NCBI GenBank assembly: GCA_019694465.1
Contig: JAIBBV010000008.1
Location: 1-64,000 of the forward strand
DNA from: Oligoflexia bacterium
Lineage (GTDB): Bacteria > Bdellovibrionota_C > UBA2361 > JAFLCA01
DNA length: 64,000 nt
Reading direction: 5' to 3'
The first letter of the stretch is position 1. Every line of letters begins with the position of its first letter. The notes under the pieces are model-generated. The model was not told the DNA's origin and did no database searches. It worked only from the letters and a program-made list of their open reading frames with translations. Shown piece after piece: positions 16,118-24,321 of the stretch. The translations under genes and the position numbers were made by a program.

Positions 16118-17056
16118 ATGTCCATGTTTGATGGGCGAGGGGGGTCGTGTAGTCCGTGGGCGGCAATCGGCTTGGTTGTCGCAAGTATGCTACCGCTAGG
16201 AGGTTGTGCTAGCGCGCGTCGCGAGGGTCGTGAGCCTGGATTGCTTGAGCCTGGAATCGAAAGGCAAATAAAGCAAGCTGAAGGTGGACCTGATAGTGGA
16301 CCAACTCCTGCGCAGGAGCAGGCCGGAGCAATTGACACACAAGTAGATGACTTAGTGTCGACAGCACTTCCGAAGCGCTCAGAGCACCCAGCTTTTGGAT
16401 TTGACGCATCAGTTGCGGTGCGTAACCGCTACGTAGCAAGCGGGTTCCGGGTGGGCGATGGGCCAGTTAGTCAGAGCTCATTCGGAGTTACGCTTAACGA
16501 AGGACCGCTCCCAGGTGCTAGGATATTTGTGTGGGGAGATGCGCAGTTGACTGACGAGAATGCCGCGCAGCGGGGCGGAATTGACGAAGTAGATCTTGGC
16601 CTAAGTGTACCGCTTGGGGGCTTTCAAGTTGGCGATGGTCGCGTTGACTTTTCTGCTGATGCGCAGGGGTGGTTTTTGCGTGGTGCGCCTGATGTTGCAT
16701 CTTTTGGGGCCTCTGCAACTTACACAAATCCTTCTGGGCAGATGCTCGCTGTGAGTGGTCGACATGTGTTCGAGCATGACTCGATACCAAGCGGGGATTT
16801 TGTGAGCTTGCAGGCTGGGCAATCAATAGGCCTGGATGAAAGCGGTAAGACATCGCTTGATTTTGGTGTTGAGTATGGGCGGGCCTTTAGATTTTTTGGA
16901 GTGGACCATCAGTATGTAGCGCCAAAGCTAGGTCTCAACTTGGGCTTGTCGGAACATTCTACACTGCGACTTGAAAGTGGGTACCAGTTTGGTATTTCTG
17001 GAAAGACTGCACCAGATCAGCCAATTTTTGGATTATCACTGAACGTAAAGTTCTGA
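16118..17056 (+). CDS. lipoprotein signal plus predicted outer-membrane beta-barrel
   Basis: The N-terminus has a hydrophobic segment ending in a lipobox (LPLGGC, about residue 30). A linker rich in Glu/Gln/Pro follows, then from about residue 90 a series of alternating amphipathic strands (SVAVRNRYVASGFRVG, SSFGVTLN, VDLGLSVPLGGFQVG, SASATYTNPSGQMLAVSGRHVF, TLRLESGYQFGISG) ending with Phe as the last residue (LSLNVKF), the usual C-terminal signal of barrels. The NRYVASGF wording recalls TorF-type putative porins. A lipidated barrel is unusual. ATG 16118 is chosen because GGAG (16107-16110) lies 7 bases before it; the frame could open at 16046. It is the last gene before the genomic island. 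Confidence 0.78.
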   Translation: MSMFDGRGGSCSPWAAIGLVVASMLPLGGCASARREGREPGLLEPGIERQIKQAEGGPDSGPTPAQEQAGAIDTQVDDLVSTALPKRSEHPAFGFDASVAVRNRYVASGFRVGDGPVSQSSFGVTLNEGPLPGARIFVWGDAQLTDENAAQRGGIDEVDLGLSVPLGGFQVGDGRVDFSADAQGWFLRGAPDVASFGASATYTNPSGQMLAVSGRHVFEHDSIPSGDFVSLQAGQSIGLDESGKTSLDFGVEYGRAFRFFGVDHQYVAPKLGLNLGLSEHSTLRLESGYQFGISGKTAPDQPIFGLSLNVKF

Positions 17057-17138
17057 TGCTAAGGCTTGGGGTATGTCTCTCTTGGTTTGCAACTTATAGG
17101 AGACGGCTTCCTCTGTCTGCTGCGCAACCATCGTCGGA

Positions 17139-17439
17139 GTGACGGGTAGCCGTCACTTGAATCTTGGAGGAGATCCGCTTCTGCGGCGAGTCCAAGTTTG
17201 AATAGCCAGATATGGTGGAGGTGGTATACGCCAGTTCGAACCGGCCGCGAGAGAGCGGAGGAGGCCGATCAGGCCGACGGGTGTCCAGCGACATCGCTGG
17301 TCATTAATTCGAGTCTTGGCAAAGCCAAGTTCGAATCGACAGCAGCAAAATGGACGTGGCAGCAACCAATTCGAACTTCGATGGGGTCCAGGGATCTCCC
17401 TGGCCGTCATTCGAATCTTTGCTTTAGCAAAGTACGAAT
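17139..17439. repeat. three-unit array of paired, covarying stem-loops
   Basis: Three diverged units each carry two adjacent stem-loops. Stem A: GTGACGG/CCGTCAC (17139-17156), CCAGCG/CGCTGG (17285-17300), CCAGGG/CCCTGG (17388-17403). Stem B: CTTGGA/TCCAAG (17163-17196, with an inner CCGC/GCGG), CTTGGC/GCCAAG (17315-17329), CTTTGC/GCAAAG (17417-17432). Stem B is flanked in each unit by TTCGAAT-like words (TTGAAT...TTTGAAT; ATTCGAGT...TTCGAAT; ATTCGAAT...TACGAAT). Paired changes keep every stem. Each unit ends in a TGGAGGTG-like word similar to the ssrA 3' end. It lies between the lipoprotein gene and the island boundary. Confidence 0.55.
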
Positions 17440-17447
17440 AGGGGCAA

Positions 17448-17464
17448 ATTGGAGGTGCGGGGAA
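17448..17464. other. left attachment site of the island
   Basis: ATTGGAGGTGCGGGGAA, matching 16 of 17 bases of ATTGGAGATGCGGGGAA at the ssrA 3' end. It lies 132 bases from the stop of the KAP gene. The chromosomal side holds the hairpin array. Confidence 0.55.
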
Positions 17465-17595
17465 ATACTTACCTCAACCTAATATCCTGCTAACATCTTG
17501 TTATTGTTGCATAATTAGGATCTACTTTCCTGAATGTGTGACACTTAGAGTGCTACAACGAGGTAATCGGATCAAGTGAGGGCTTACCTCGAAAT

Positions 17596-19287
17596 CTACA
17601 AGACCACTTGATTCAAATATTTCTCAATTCGTGCAACTGCTTTCTCTGTTCGCATCTTGTCAAGCTCACTTCTTGCAGCAAACTCAGTCAGTATTGAGCT
17701 TAGTTTCCTTGCTAGCTCCGACTGAAAGCCTTCCATCGGGTTTGTTAAACGGTCTGCAATAATCGCAAGTTCAGTGGCACTATTTTCATTTTGTGCATCA
17801 GTGAAATAGTTTTTTAACTCATCAGCTGAATAAGAATTTAAGAACATCAAATCCTTAGTGTGCCACGAATCTCCCTGGCAAAGACGACCAAGCAACTCTG
17901 GAATGGAGTGTTGTTTAAGTAACTGAGCACGCTTTGCCTCAATTTTTTCAGAAAAATTATCTGGTAAATTTAAAATACTCAGTTGCTGTAATTCTTCAAG
18001 ATTCGCTTTTTCGACAGTTTTCTCGGCATATTTTAGATCGTAGGCAGCTCTATCAAATTGAGGATTGAGCTTGAGTATGAATAGAAGATGATTGTTATAT
18101 TCCTGGACTTGTAGATCATAAATGTGCTCGTCAAGAAATTCCTTCATTCCAGCTAATAACGTATCCTGTGAGACACCATAGCTTCCCCAAGCCATGTCTC
18201 TCAGTTTTTCCATTTTTCCTCTGATATTTAATCGAGCTTTATTTTCCTTCCATTGAGCTATGACCGAATCACACTCATCTCGATTTACAAATCCATCTTT
18301 CAAATACTGCAAGAAAACAGCATCAAGGTCATGTCCAATATATTTTGATTTGTAAATAAGCTCTGACATCGGGTCTGATTCTTCCTCTTCAGAACCATCA
18401 CCAGATCGCTTTTTATATTTGCGATCAAGTCTTTCTGCCACCTTCATCGCCATCCAGTGAGCACCTAATAGTTTTTCTGGAACTAGAATGTCGCCGAACT
18501 CAAAATGAAGAATGCAATGTGTTGATATTTGCTCAACAAGTTGTGCTTGTATTTCTTTATCTTGATCAGTCAAGAGAAATTGAAAATCATTCAGCATCCA
18601 TTCAATTCGTTTGATAGTGCGAATATTCCTTTTCTCAAGGCGTTCTAAACTACCTCGAACCTGTTTTACGACTTCTGGATTTTTATCTCCGCCAAAGACC
18701 ACTGAAAGATTGCGATCTAATGATGGGGCAAAAGTAATTTCTGAATCAATGACCTTATCCCTGTATCTCTTGAGTGTATCAATTTCTTCCTTTAACTCTC
18801 CATCATTTACTACAAGAATAACGTGACAAGACCTTAGTGTTGCCAAGCGATCAACAAATCCAAAGACGGAATCTAATGTTAGTTCAGGGCGTTTCCGCTC
18901 CAAATCATCCAGACAAACAACGCAACCAGTTAACAATCGCTCTTCAAGCGCATTTGTGGCTATAGCTGGAACCGAAACAGAGAATGATCCTTCTAAAAAC
19001 TTACCTATGACATCAGCAGCAGTCCCAATACCTCCCCGCATTTTTCCAGCAGAAGCTATAATTTGCGCCTTTAGCTCTTCAATCGTTGAAAGTCCAAAAA
19101 GTGAAACATAACAGAACGGTCGCTTATCCTCGACGTGTGTAGCTTGATATGTTTTGACGAACTCATTATAGAAATGAGTCTTTCCCACGCCCCATTCACC
19201 TTTTAGAAGAAGCGTCCGCCTTCTATCTTGCTCCAAAAAGTTATTGAACACCTGTGAATATAATTTTAGCGGATCGTCTTCCCTCAT
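17596..19287 (-). CDS. KAP-type P-loop NTPase downstream of the reverse transcriptase
   Basis: 563 residues. Walker A GEWGVGKTH at residues 30-38 and Walker B VVCLDDLERK around residues 123-132, with the KAP-like opening in which the P-loop follows a DRRRTLLLKGEWG stretch. The rest is helical, charged and mostly unassigned (GRKLSSILTEFAARSELDKM-like end). Unlike classical KAP proteins I see no membrane helices inserted between the Walker motifs. It follows the RT gene after only 10 bases on the same strand, so they form one unit. KAP-like NTPases occur in phage-defence operons (for example QatA), which supports a sensor/effector role here, by inference. Confidence 0.8.
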   Translation of the reverse strand: MREDDPLKLYSQVFNNFLEQDRRRTLLLKGEWGVGKTHFYNEFVKTYQATHVEDKRPFCYVSLFGLSTIEELKAQIIASAGKMRGGIGTAADVIGKFLEGSFSVSVPAIATNALEERLLTGCVVCLDDLERKRPELTLDSVFGFVDRLATLRSCHVILVVNDGELKEEIDTLKRYRDKVIDSEITFAPSLDRNLSVVFGGDKNPEVVKQVRGSLERLEKRNIRTIKRIEWMLNDFQFLLTDQDKEIQAQLVEQISTHCILHFEFGDILVPEKLLGAHWMAMKVAERLDRKYKKRSGDGSEEEESDPMSELIYKSKYIGHDLDAVFLQYLKDGFVNRDECDSVIAQWKENKARLNIRGKMEKLRDMAWGSYGVSQDTLLAGMKEFLDEHIYDLQVQEYNNHLLFILKLNPQFDRAAYDLKYAEKTVEKANLEELQQLSILNLPDNFSEKIEAKRAQLLKQHSIPELLGRLCQGDSWHTKDLMFLNSYSADELKNYFTDAQNENSATELAIIADRLTNPMEGFQSELARKLSSILTEFAARSELDKMRTEKAVARIEKYLNQVVL

Positions 19288-19297
19288 CTCAAAAATC

Positions 19298-20872
19298 TTA
19301 TTGTTTAGTGCTCACTTTAGATGCTGTTACTGCTCTTTTTATCAAATCACTTTCATTCTCGGCTCTCGAATAGATTGCATTTCGGCGAGACTTATCCATT
19401 CTAGCTATTGAGCAAATCAAAGTAGCTTTAGAAATTTCTCTGTGCTCTTTGTTATACTGAACCTCCAAAGCATCAATATCCGCAGAATCGCCAAATGCTC
19501 CTAAAACTGCTCTAGCATAGTCTCTGGTGTAATCGTCGAGTGTCGCATCAAAGGAACATTGACGCGCAAAATTGATTGCTCTTTCGGAGTTAATCTGAAA
19601 AATAAAAATATGTCTGAGTAGCAAATATCTTTGGTGATCAATTCCGACACCAGGGCGTTCAAGCAATGCGACTACTTTTTCAATTAAGTCTGAATGTAGG
19701 TCTTCTAAGCAAGAATAGTATTCTAAGATCGACTTCAATTCTTGTGGTTGTTCTACGGCAATTTGCAGACAAGATTCGACAGCAAATGGATCACCGACAG
19801 CACCGAGGCGTTTCAAACAATAATGGAACAGTGATTTGTTAAACTTAACTTTTTCTTCGCCAGCAAAGTTTTCCCGAAAGGCGATTTGTAGTGACTCAAG
19901 TTTGATCTCTTCACTTTGCTGTTCAACAATAGAAGCAATGTTTGCAGGCGTAGCATACTCAAAATTAACGCCTGCAATTTCTCTTAGCTGTTCCTTTAGT
20001 TGCTCTTCGAGGTTACCTATTAGTGCAGTGACACCGTTAATTTCATCTTTGGAATCTTCGGCTGTAAAGATAGACGATTTAGCTGACTGAAGATTGAGTT
20101 CTTTCTCTCTCAACAAAGTTGTTAACAGATGCAACGCCTGCACTGCTTCATTTTTTGATTTGCAAAAGATTCGCATGTCATCAACGTATCTCGCAAAGTT
20201 AATTCCTTCGTTGTGAAGACGCTTATCAACACTATTGAGATATACTTCACCAAGGAGAAAAGACGGACGATACCCTTGAGGAATGCCCCTTGTTCGAGGT
20301 TCAGCCCAACGATTGAGGCATTGAGACAATATTTTTAGTGTATCTCCTTGGACACCCATGGCGGCTAAATCCGATAGCAGCCTGCCTAACGAAATATTTT
20401 CAAAGTAAGCAGCGATGTCCGCATGTAGAACATACGCATAGCCATCATTGATTGCATTCAAACTTGCATCTCTGAAGTTTTTCCATCCTTGAAATTCATT
20501 TACACACCAATACTGAGAAGATTGATCTTCACTAAGAATGTATGCAAAGCGATACTTACCAGCACTCCAAGCAAGGTTTTTTCTGACAACTTCTACAGCA
20601 TCAAGTAAGAGTGCTTGATAAACTAAGCCATCTTCGGTGTTTAATCTGCTTCCAGGTCGAAGGTGATAGCCTGGTTTTAACACATTTACGATTTCAGAAC
20701 GCGATGGCGTGTAGTTACCACCCTTATCTTTAATTCTTGTTAACCAATCAGAGAGATTGCTCTCGATTAACTTTAGCTCAAATGGATGATCGGAAAACGA
20801 CTGCTCAAGAAGATCCTTTTTGTAGCGTCTCCATGCTAAATCAAAATCAATTCTCGAAAATACATCAGTCAT
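19298..20872 (-). CDS. reverse transcriptase of the Abi/DRT (defence) type
   Basis: 524 residues. RT palm motifs: Asp152 in LHADIAAYFENIS (first catalytic Asp with the YF pair), RGIPQGYRPSFLLGEVYLNSVD at about 195-216, and YVDD at 229-232 in FARYVDDMRIF. Motif N-terminal to these, LRPGSRLNTEDGLVYQAL, fits the fingers. There is no maturase or endonuclease domain as in group II introns, and no retron-type VTG motif. Instead residues about 330-520 are a helical-repeat tail (FAVESCLQIAVEQPQEL, YTRDYARAVLGAFGDSADIDAL), the arrangement of Abi-like and unknown-group (DRT) reverse transcriptases. It is co-transcribed with the KAP NTPase. Which DRT/UG group it belongs to I cannot tell. Confidence 0.9.
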   Translation of the reverse strand: MTDVFSRIDFDLAWRRYKKDLLEQSFSDHPFELKLIESNLSDWLTRIKDKGGNYTPSRSEIVNVLKPGYHLRPGSRLNTEDGLVYQALLLDAVEVVRKNLAWSAGKYRFAYILSEDQSSQYWCVNEFQGWKNFRDASLNAINDGYAYVLHADIAAYFENISLGRLLSDLAAMGVQGDTLKILSQCLNRWAEPRTRGIPQGYRPSFLLGEVYLNSVDKRLHNEGINFARYVDDMRIFCKSKNEAVQALHLLTTLLREKELNLQSAKSSIFTAEDSKDEINGVTALIGNLEEQLKEQLREIAGVNFEYATPANIASIVEQQSEEIKLESLQIAFRENFAGEEKVKFNKSLFHYCLKRLGAVGDPFAVESCLQIAVEQPQELKSILEYYSCLEDLHSDLIEKVVALLERPGVGIDHQRYLLLRHIFIFQINSERAINFARQCSFDATLDDYTRDYARAVLGAFGDSADIDALEVQYNKEHREISKATLICSIARMDKSRRNAIYSRAENESDLIKRAVTASKVSTKQ

Positions 20873-20919
20873 TATTTAATCAGACAAAAATAATCCATTT
20901 GCTGTGTATAATAGCCCAT

Positions 20920-21600
20920 TTACCTGGATTTTTCATCTGTTTTCCTTAGACCTAATACGATGCGTCTTACTCCTTGGTAGGAGATTTTAACTTTCAATTC
21001 AGCTTTCAAAAACTCACTGATCTCTCGGAGTGATTTTCCTTCCGCATCTTGCTTCTTGATGATCTCGATACACCTCTGCTGGATTGGTTCTTCCTCAAGA
21101 TGACCTTCAGAATTGACCTTGTAACCAAAAGGAACTTTTCCACCCTGATATTTCCCTTCTTGGCGCATTACCTGTTTTGCTTCAGCAATACGCTCTCTGA
21201 TTCGACCACGCTCTTGTTCTGCTACTGCCGATAAAATTGTGAAAACCAATTTGCCGATGCCATTTGTTACGTCACCACCAAGATCGATGAAGTGAAGAGC
21301 AACGCCTTTGTTCTTAAACTCTTCCAAGACGTTCAGTGCATCACGAGCACTTCGAAACATTCGATCTAGCTTGGAAGCGATAACGACATCACCAGACTGA
21401 AGAGAGGAAAGTAACTCCTGCCCCTTATCTCTATTCATCAGGGGAACCGAGCCTGATACGCCCCTGTCTCGAAAGTAGCGGTTTATAACCAGGCTATGCC
21501 TTACAGCATAGTCAGCTATCTGCTGTTCCTGAACCTCAATAGAGTTACCCTCGTCATATTGACGCATGGTCGAAACTCTTAAATATGCAAAAACACCCAT
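20920..21600 (-). CDS. serine recombinase (resolvase/invertase family)
   Basis: 226 residues. The N-terminal catalytic domain has the nucleophile Ser10 in FAYLRVSTMRQ, the Arg-rich active site (SKLDRMFRSARDALNVLEE), and FTILSAVAEQERGRIRERI at the start of the E helix. After about residue 150 there is a short segment KVPFGYKVNSEGHLEE and a C-terminal helix-turn-helix-like part (KSLREISEFLKAELKVKISYQGVRRIV). This is a small resolvase-type enzyme, not a large integrase. It lies 47 bases upstream of the RT gene on the same strand and could share its transcript. It could be a resolvase for the island or act on the operator palindromes just upstream. Confidence 0.9.
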   Translation of the reverse strand: MGVFAYLRVSTMRQYDEGNSIEVQEQQIADYAVRHSLVINRYFRDRGVSGSVPLMNRDKGQELLSSLQSGDVVIASKLDRMFRSARDALNVLEEFKNKGVALHFIDLGGDVTNGIGKLVFTILSAVAEQERGRIRERIAEAKQVMRQEGKYQGGKVPFGYKVNSEGHLEEEPIQQRCIEIIKKQDAEGKSLREISEFLKAELKVKISYQGVRRIVLGLRKTDEKSR

Positions 21601-21664
21601 ATTTTACCTCATCTTCTACGAGAATCTCGTATTTTTATAAAACCGTTATATTAACTCTGGACAT

Positions 21665-21736
21665 TTGTTACTATTCATAGTATAGTAACAATATAAGATA
21701 ATAGCAAGAGCAAAGTAACAGCATTCTGTTGTTACT
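21665..21736. promoter_or_regulatory. two GTTACT palindromes in the divergent promoter region
   Basis: TTGTTACTAT (21665-21674) and ATAGTAACAA (21682-21691) form a 10-bp inverted repeat with 7-base spacing; AGTAACA (21714-21720) and TGTTACT (21730-21736) form a second one. They lie between the serine recombinase gene and the tiny + strand genes. Four copies of the same half-site suggest a repressor operator, or recombination sites for the serine recombinase. Confidence 0.5.
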
Positions 21737-21747
21737 GAGCAAAAGCA

Positions 21748-21888
21748 ATGATTAGTGATCTAGAAGAGATGAAAGAGGATTTTGAAAGACTCAAGCGTAT
21801 CGAACCCACCAAGCAGGATCTCAACAAGAAATTGAAACGTCATCAAGGAATCAAGACGTCTTCGATCAATGAGCCGATTGATTACTAA
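21748..21888 (+). CDS. tiny hypothetical protein (46 aa)
   Basis: ATG at 21748, stop TAA at 21886-21888. It starts MISDLEEMKEDFERLKRIE and ends SSINEPIDY: highly charged, helical, no hydrophobic stretch. It begins 12 bases after the second GTTACT palindrome and ends 8 bases before the next gene. Real or not is uncertain because of size, but position at the head of a compact group supports it. I do not recognise a family. Confidence 0.45.
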   Translation: MISDLEEMKEDFERLKRIEPTKQDLNKKLKRHQGIKTSSINEPIDY

Positions 21889-21896
21889 GGTATCGT

Positions 21897-22091
21897 ATGA
21901 GCAAAAGTTCAAAAGACAAAGTGATCAAAGTCGTTAAAGACACTCAAGCACTAGAGATTGAAATGACGGAAGTTGATCGAAACGAAAACACATCCATCAA
22001 ACGTCAGAAGGTAGCAGCCTTCTCACGGTTGATTGATGAATATCTGAAATCAGAAAGAGGCTTAATATTGATTGGGATTCAAGTTAAATGA
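21897..22091 (+). CDS. small hypothetical protein (64 aa)
   Basis: Charged helical protein (starts MSKSSKDKVIKVVKDTQALE, later AAFSRLIDEYLKSERGLILI). The residue 40-60 part could be a short helix-turn segment, but no known fold is clear. Its TGA overlaps the ATG of the next gene by four bases (ATGA), a sign of translational coupling. Second gene of three in the small + strand group of the island. Confidence 0.55.
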   Translation: MSKSSKDKVIKVVKDTQALEIEMTEVDRNENTSIKRQKVAAFSRLIDEYLKSERGLILIGIQVK

Positions 22092-22432
22092 TTAAGAAGT
22101 TTTCTTCCTATGTTTCAGAAGACCTTAAAGAAAACCTAGCAGGTAAAGCATACGCATACACTCAATACCGAAAGCACGAGCAACAAAAAGCAAAGATCGT
22201 AAGTCTATCCAATCGCATCCAGGAAAAGTGCCGTTCGGGAGTTCAGGAAAGAGACTTACACGTTAAGATCAATCAACTTCTTTCGTCTGTCTTTGACCTT
22301 GCTACAGCACTGAAGATCCAAGGTGAAATGTCTTCTTCTTTGGCAGGTATTGAAACCTCAAATAGCCTGTTAGCTCAGAACGTCAGAAAGGAAATTGAGC
22401 TTGCATTAGAAAAGCAGAAAGCTAAGAAGTAA
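22088..22432 (+). CDS. hypothetical coiled-coil-like protein (114 aa)
   Basis: Lys/Gln/Glu-rich and almost fully helical (YTQYRKHEQQKAKIVSLSNR, INQLLSSVFDLATALKIQGE, RKEIELALEKQKAKK), consistent with a coiled coil. No recognised family. Its stop codon TAA (22430-22432) lies inside the target duplication of the IS66-family element, so the insertion landed right at the gene's end and left the product intact. Confidence 0.6.
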   Translation: MIKKFSSYVSEDLKENLAGKAYAYTQYRKHEQQKAKIVSLSNRIQEKCRSGVQERDLHVKINQLLSSVFDLATALKIQGEMSSSLAGIETSNSLLAQNVRKEIELALEKQKAKK

Positions 22433-22444
22433 TGTATCCGTCCT

Positions 22445-23947
22445 TTAAGCCGCATCCTTGACGGTGGCTTTCCACCTATGGGGGAGCAATTGAGCCATTT
22501 GGTCTCTAGGAGTTGACTGGATGCGTGGCAAGACATCATTAAAGTAGTGCCAAGTGTTGACCTTATTAAGCCTGCAAGAGTTGATGATAGAAAAGAAGAT
22601 GGCCGCGCGCATGGCACCCTCATGCGAGCCAGCAAAGAGCCAGTTTTTTCGTCCGAGCGCGATTGGCCTCATCTGATTCTCAATCAGATTATTGTCGAGC
22701 CTAATAGCGCTGTCATTAACGAACAGGGAAAGGGCGTCCCACTGCGAGAGCGCGTAGTGAATAGCTTTCTGCACCTCACTGCTGGGCAATGTGCGCGCAC
22801 TCCAGGCAAGTAAGTGCTCTTGTAGCTTTTCAAGTATGGGTGCTGCGTGCCTTTTCCTTGCGGCTGCAGCCGCATCCGGCGGCTTACCCTCCGGCTCGGC
22901 GCGATAAAGCCTGGCGATAAGCTCTAGAGTTTTATTGACATCAGCCTTAGGCGCGAGCTTTTGAATTTCTAGAAACTTTCTCCGCACATGCGCCCAGCAT
23001 CCAGCTCGCACTGATTGCTCCGGGACATAGACCTGGTTATATCCCGCATAGAGGTCGGTTTGAAGCGTGCCTCTAAAGTCTGATAGTAGAGCCTTGGGCA
23101 CCTCACCAGCTCGTGAGTCAGCGTAGTGAAAGTAGACTAGGTTTAAGGGTGGCGGTCCCAACACTCCCCAAAAGTAGCCCGTATGGCATTTACCTTCAGT
23201 TTCCCCGTCTTGAATCTTAACAGTTGTTTCGTCAGCTTGTAGGTAATGCTGCTTTAGCAGCTCAAGCTTTGCTGCGAGGTGCAGAGGCTGCAAGACTTCA
23301 GCAAGCTTAGCCAACCAGTCGCACATGCGGCTACGGGGTAGCTCGAAGCCAAGCCGGGCAAAGATGCCCTCAAGGCGGTGCAGCGGCAGGTGATCCTGGT
23401 ACTTGGACAGTAGGATGTAGCTTAAAAGCCCCACGCCTGCCGGGCAGCGATCGATGAGCTGCACGCCTGCGGGTAGCTTTGTGGTAACCGGAGCACTTTC
23501 CTTACAGTGATTACACGCCATAACGGGGCGTACGTGCTCTTGGAGCTCAAAGCGCGCTGGTACGTACTCAAGGATCTTGGTTGTTTCCTCGCGAATCTGT
23601 GTAAGCTCGCCTCCACAGCAGCTGCACTGCGTCGCAGCTGGCGGGTGCACGATGCGCGTCACTAGCGTATCTGCAGGAAGTTGTCTTCTGGTGCGCTTTT
23701 TCCGTGTATGCTCAGGGACTACTATGGTTGGAAGCACTTCCTGTGCTGGCTCTTCCAGCTCGGTGACTGGGAATAGCTTTTGCTGCTCTTCTGTTGAGAG
23801 CTTTTCTGACTTCGTCCCAAAGCGCACTTTGTTGGCGTTAAGCAAATGCTGCTGAAGTTTCAGAATCTCGCGATCTTTTTCTACAAGAAGGCGCGATACA
23901 GCGGCAGGATCTTTTTTGATTAGTTCGAGATAAGCAGCGTCAGTCAC
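22445..23947 (-). CDS. tnpC: IS66-family DDE transposase (TnpC)
   Basis: 500 residues, full length. An N-terminal helical region (LVEKDREILKLQQHLLNANKVRFG), a zinc-finger part with CSCCGGELTQ and CNHC, then the DDE catalytic domain (QADETTVKIQD, LQTDLYAGYNQVY, and the downstream NLIENQMRPIALGRKNWLFAGS with the Glu) and the C-terminal IS66 tail. No frameshift. The first of the catalytic residues lies in LQADETTV. Confidence 0.95.
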   Translation of the reverse strand: MTDAAYLELIKKDPAAVSRLLVEKDREILKLQQHLLNANKVRFGTKSEKLSTEEQQKLFPVTELEEPAQEVLPTIVVPEHTRKKRTRRQLPADTLVTRIVHPPAATQCSCCGGELTQIREETTKILEYVPARFELQEHVRPVMACNHCKESAPVTTKLPAGVQLIDRCPAGVGLLSYILLSKYQDHLPLHRLEGIFARLGFELPRSRMCDWLAKLAEVLQPLHLAAKLELLKQHYLQADETTVKIQDGETEGKCHTGYFWGVLGPPPLNLVYFHYADSRAGEVPKALLSDFRGTLQTDLYAGYNQVYVPEQSVRAGCWAHVRRKFLEIQKLAPKADVNKTLELIARLYRAEPEGKPPDAAAAARKRHAAPILEKLQEHLLAWSARTLPSSEVQKAIHYALSQWDALSLFVNDSAIRLDNNLIENQMRPIALGRKNWLFAGSHEGAMRAAIFFSIINSCRLNKVNTWHYFNDVLPRIQSTPRDQMAQLLPHRWKATVKDAA

Positions 23948-23964
23948 TCTTTTTGAATATTTGC

Positions 23965-24321
23965 TTATGCCGCAGAATACAAGCCTTTTTCTGCGTTTTT
24001 TCTCAAAATTATTCGCGAAAGATCTACACCTGACAGAAGCTCTTGCAAATCGACTCCGCTGAGCACTTCGGCGCCATCTTTCTGGGTCACTTTAAAAGTT
24101 CCAGCCTCAAGACGCTTGTACCAGAGCGCATAGCCGTCCTTGGCCCAGTACAAAATCTTAACTCTCTTGCGGCAGCGGCTCACGAATACGTACAGTCCGC
24201 CGCCTATAACTGAGCGCTGAAGCTGCTCCTGCACATGCTGCGCTAGCCGCTCGAATCCTGCCCGCATATCGGTGGCGCCAAGCCATAGATAGACTTCAGC
24301 TCCAGCAGCTATGCTTTTCAT
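23965..24321 (-). CDS. tnpB: IS66-family accessory protein TnpB
   Basis: 118 residues with the IS66 Orf2 pattern: LWLGATDMRAGFERLA near the start, LYVFVSRCRKRVKILYWAKDGYALWYKRLE in the middle. This protein is required for IS66 transposition together with TnpA and TnpC; its biochemical role is unclear. Overlaps tnpA by four bases. 17 bases upstream of tnpC. Confidence 0.94.
   Translation of the reverse strand: MKSIAAGAEVYLWLGATDMRAGFERLAQHVQEQLQRSVIGGGLYVFVSRCRKRVKILYWAKDGYALWYKRLEAGTFKVTQKDGAEVLSGVDLQELLSGVDLSRIILRKNAEKGLYSAA

Noticed and set aside
17215..17460. tRNA-like words (TTCGAAC, TTCGAATC, TGGAGGTG) in the hairpin array, as possible tRNA genes
   Set aside because: No acceptor stem pairs with these words and the two stem-loops per unit do not fit D-, anticodon- and T-arms. 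It is reported as a repeat array instead.
19298..20872. The RT gene as a group II intron maturase or a retron RT
   Set aside because: No maturase or endonuclease domain, no intron domain V-like sequence, no retron-type VTG motif or adjacent msr/msd recognised; the helical tail fits Abi/DRT-type RTs better.
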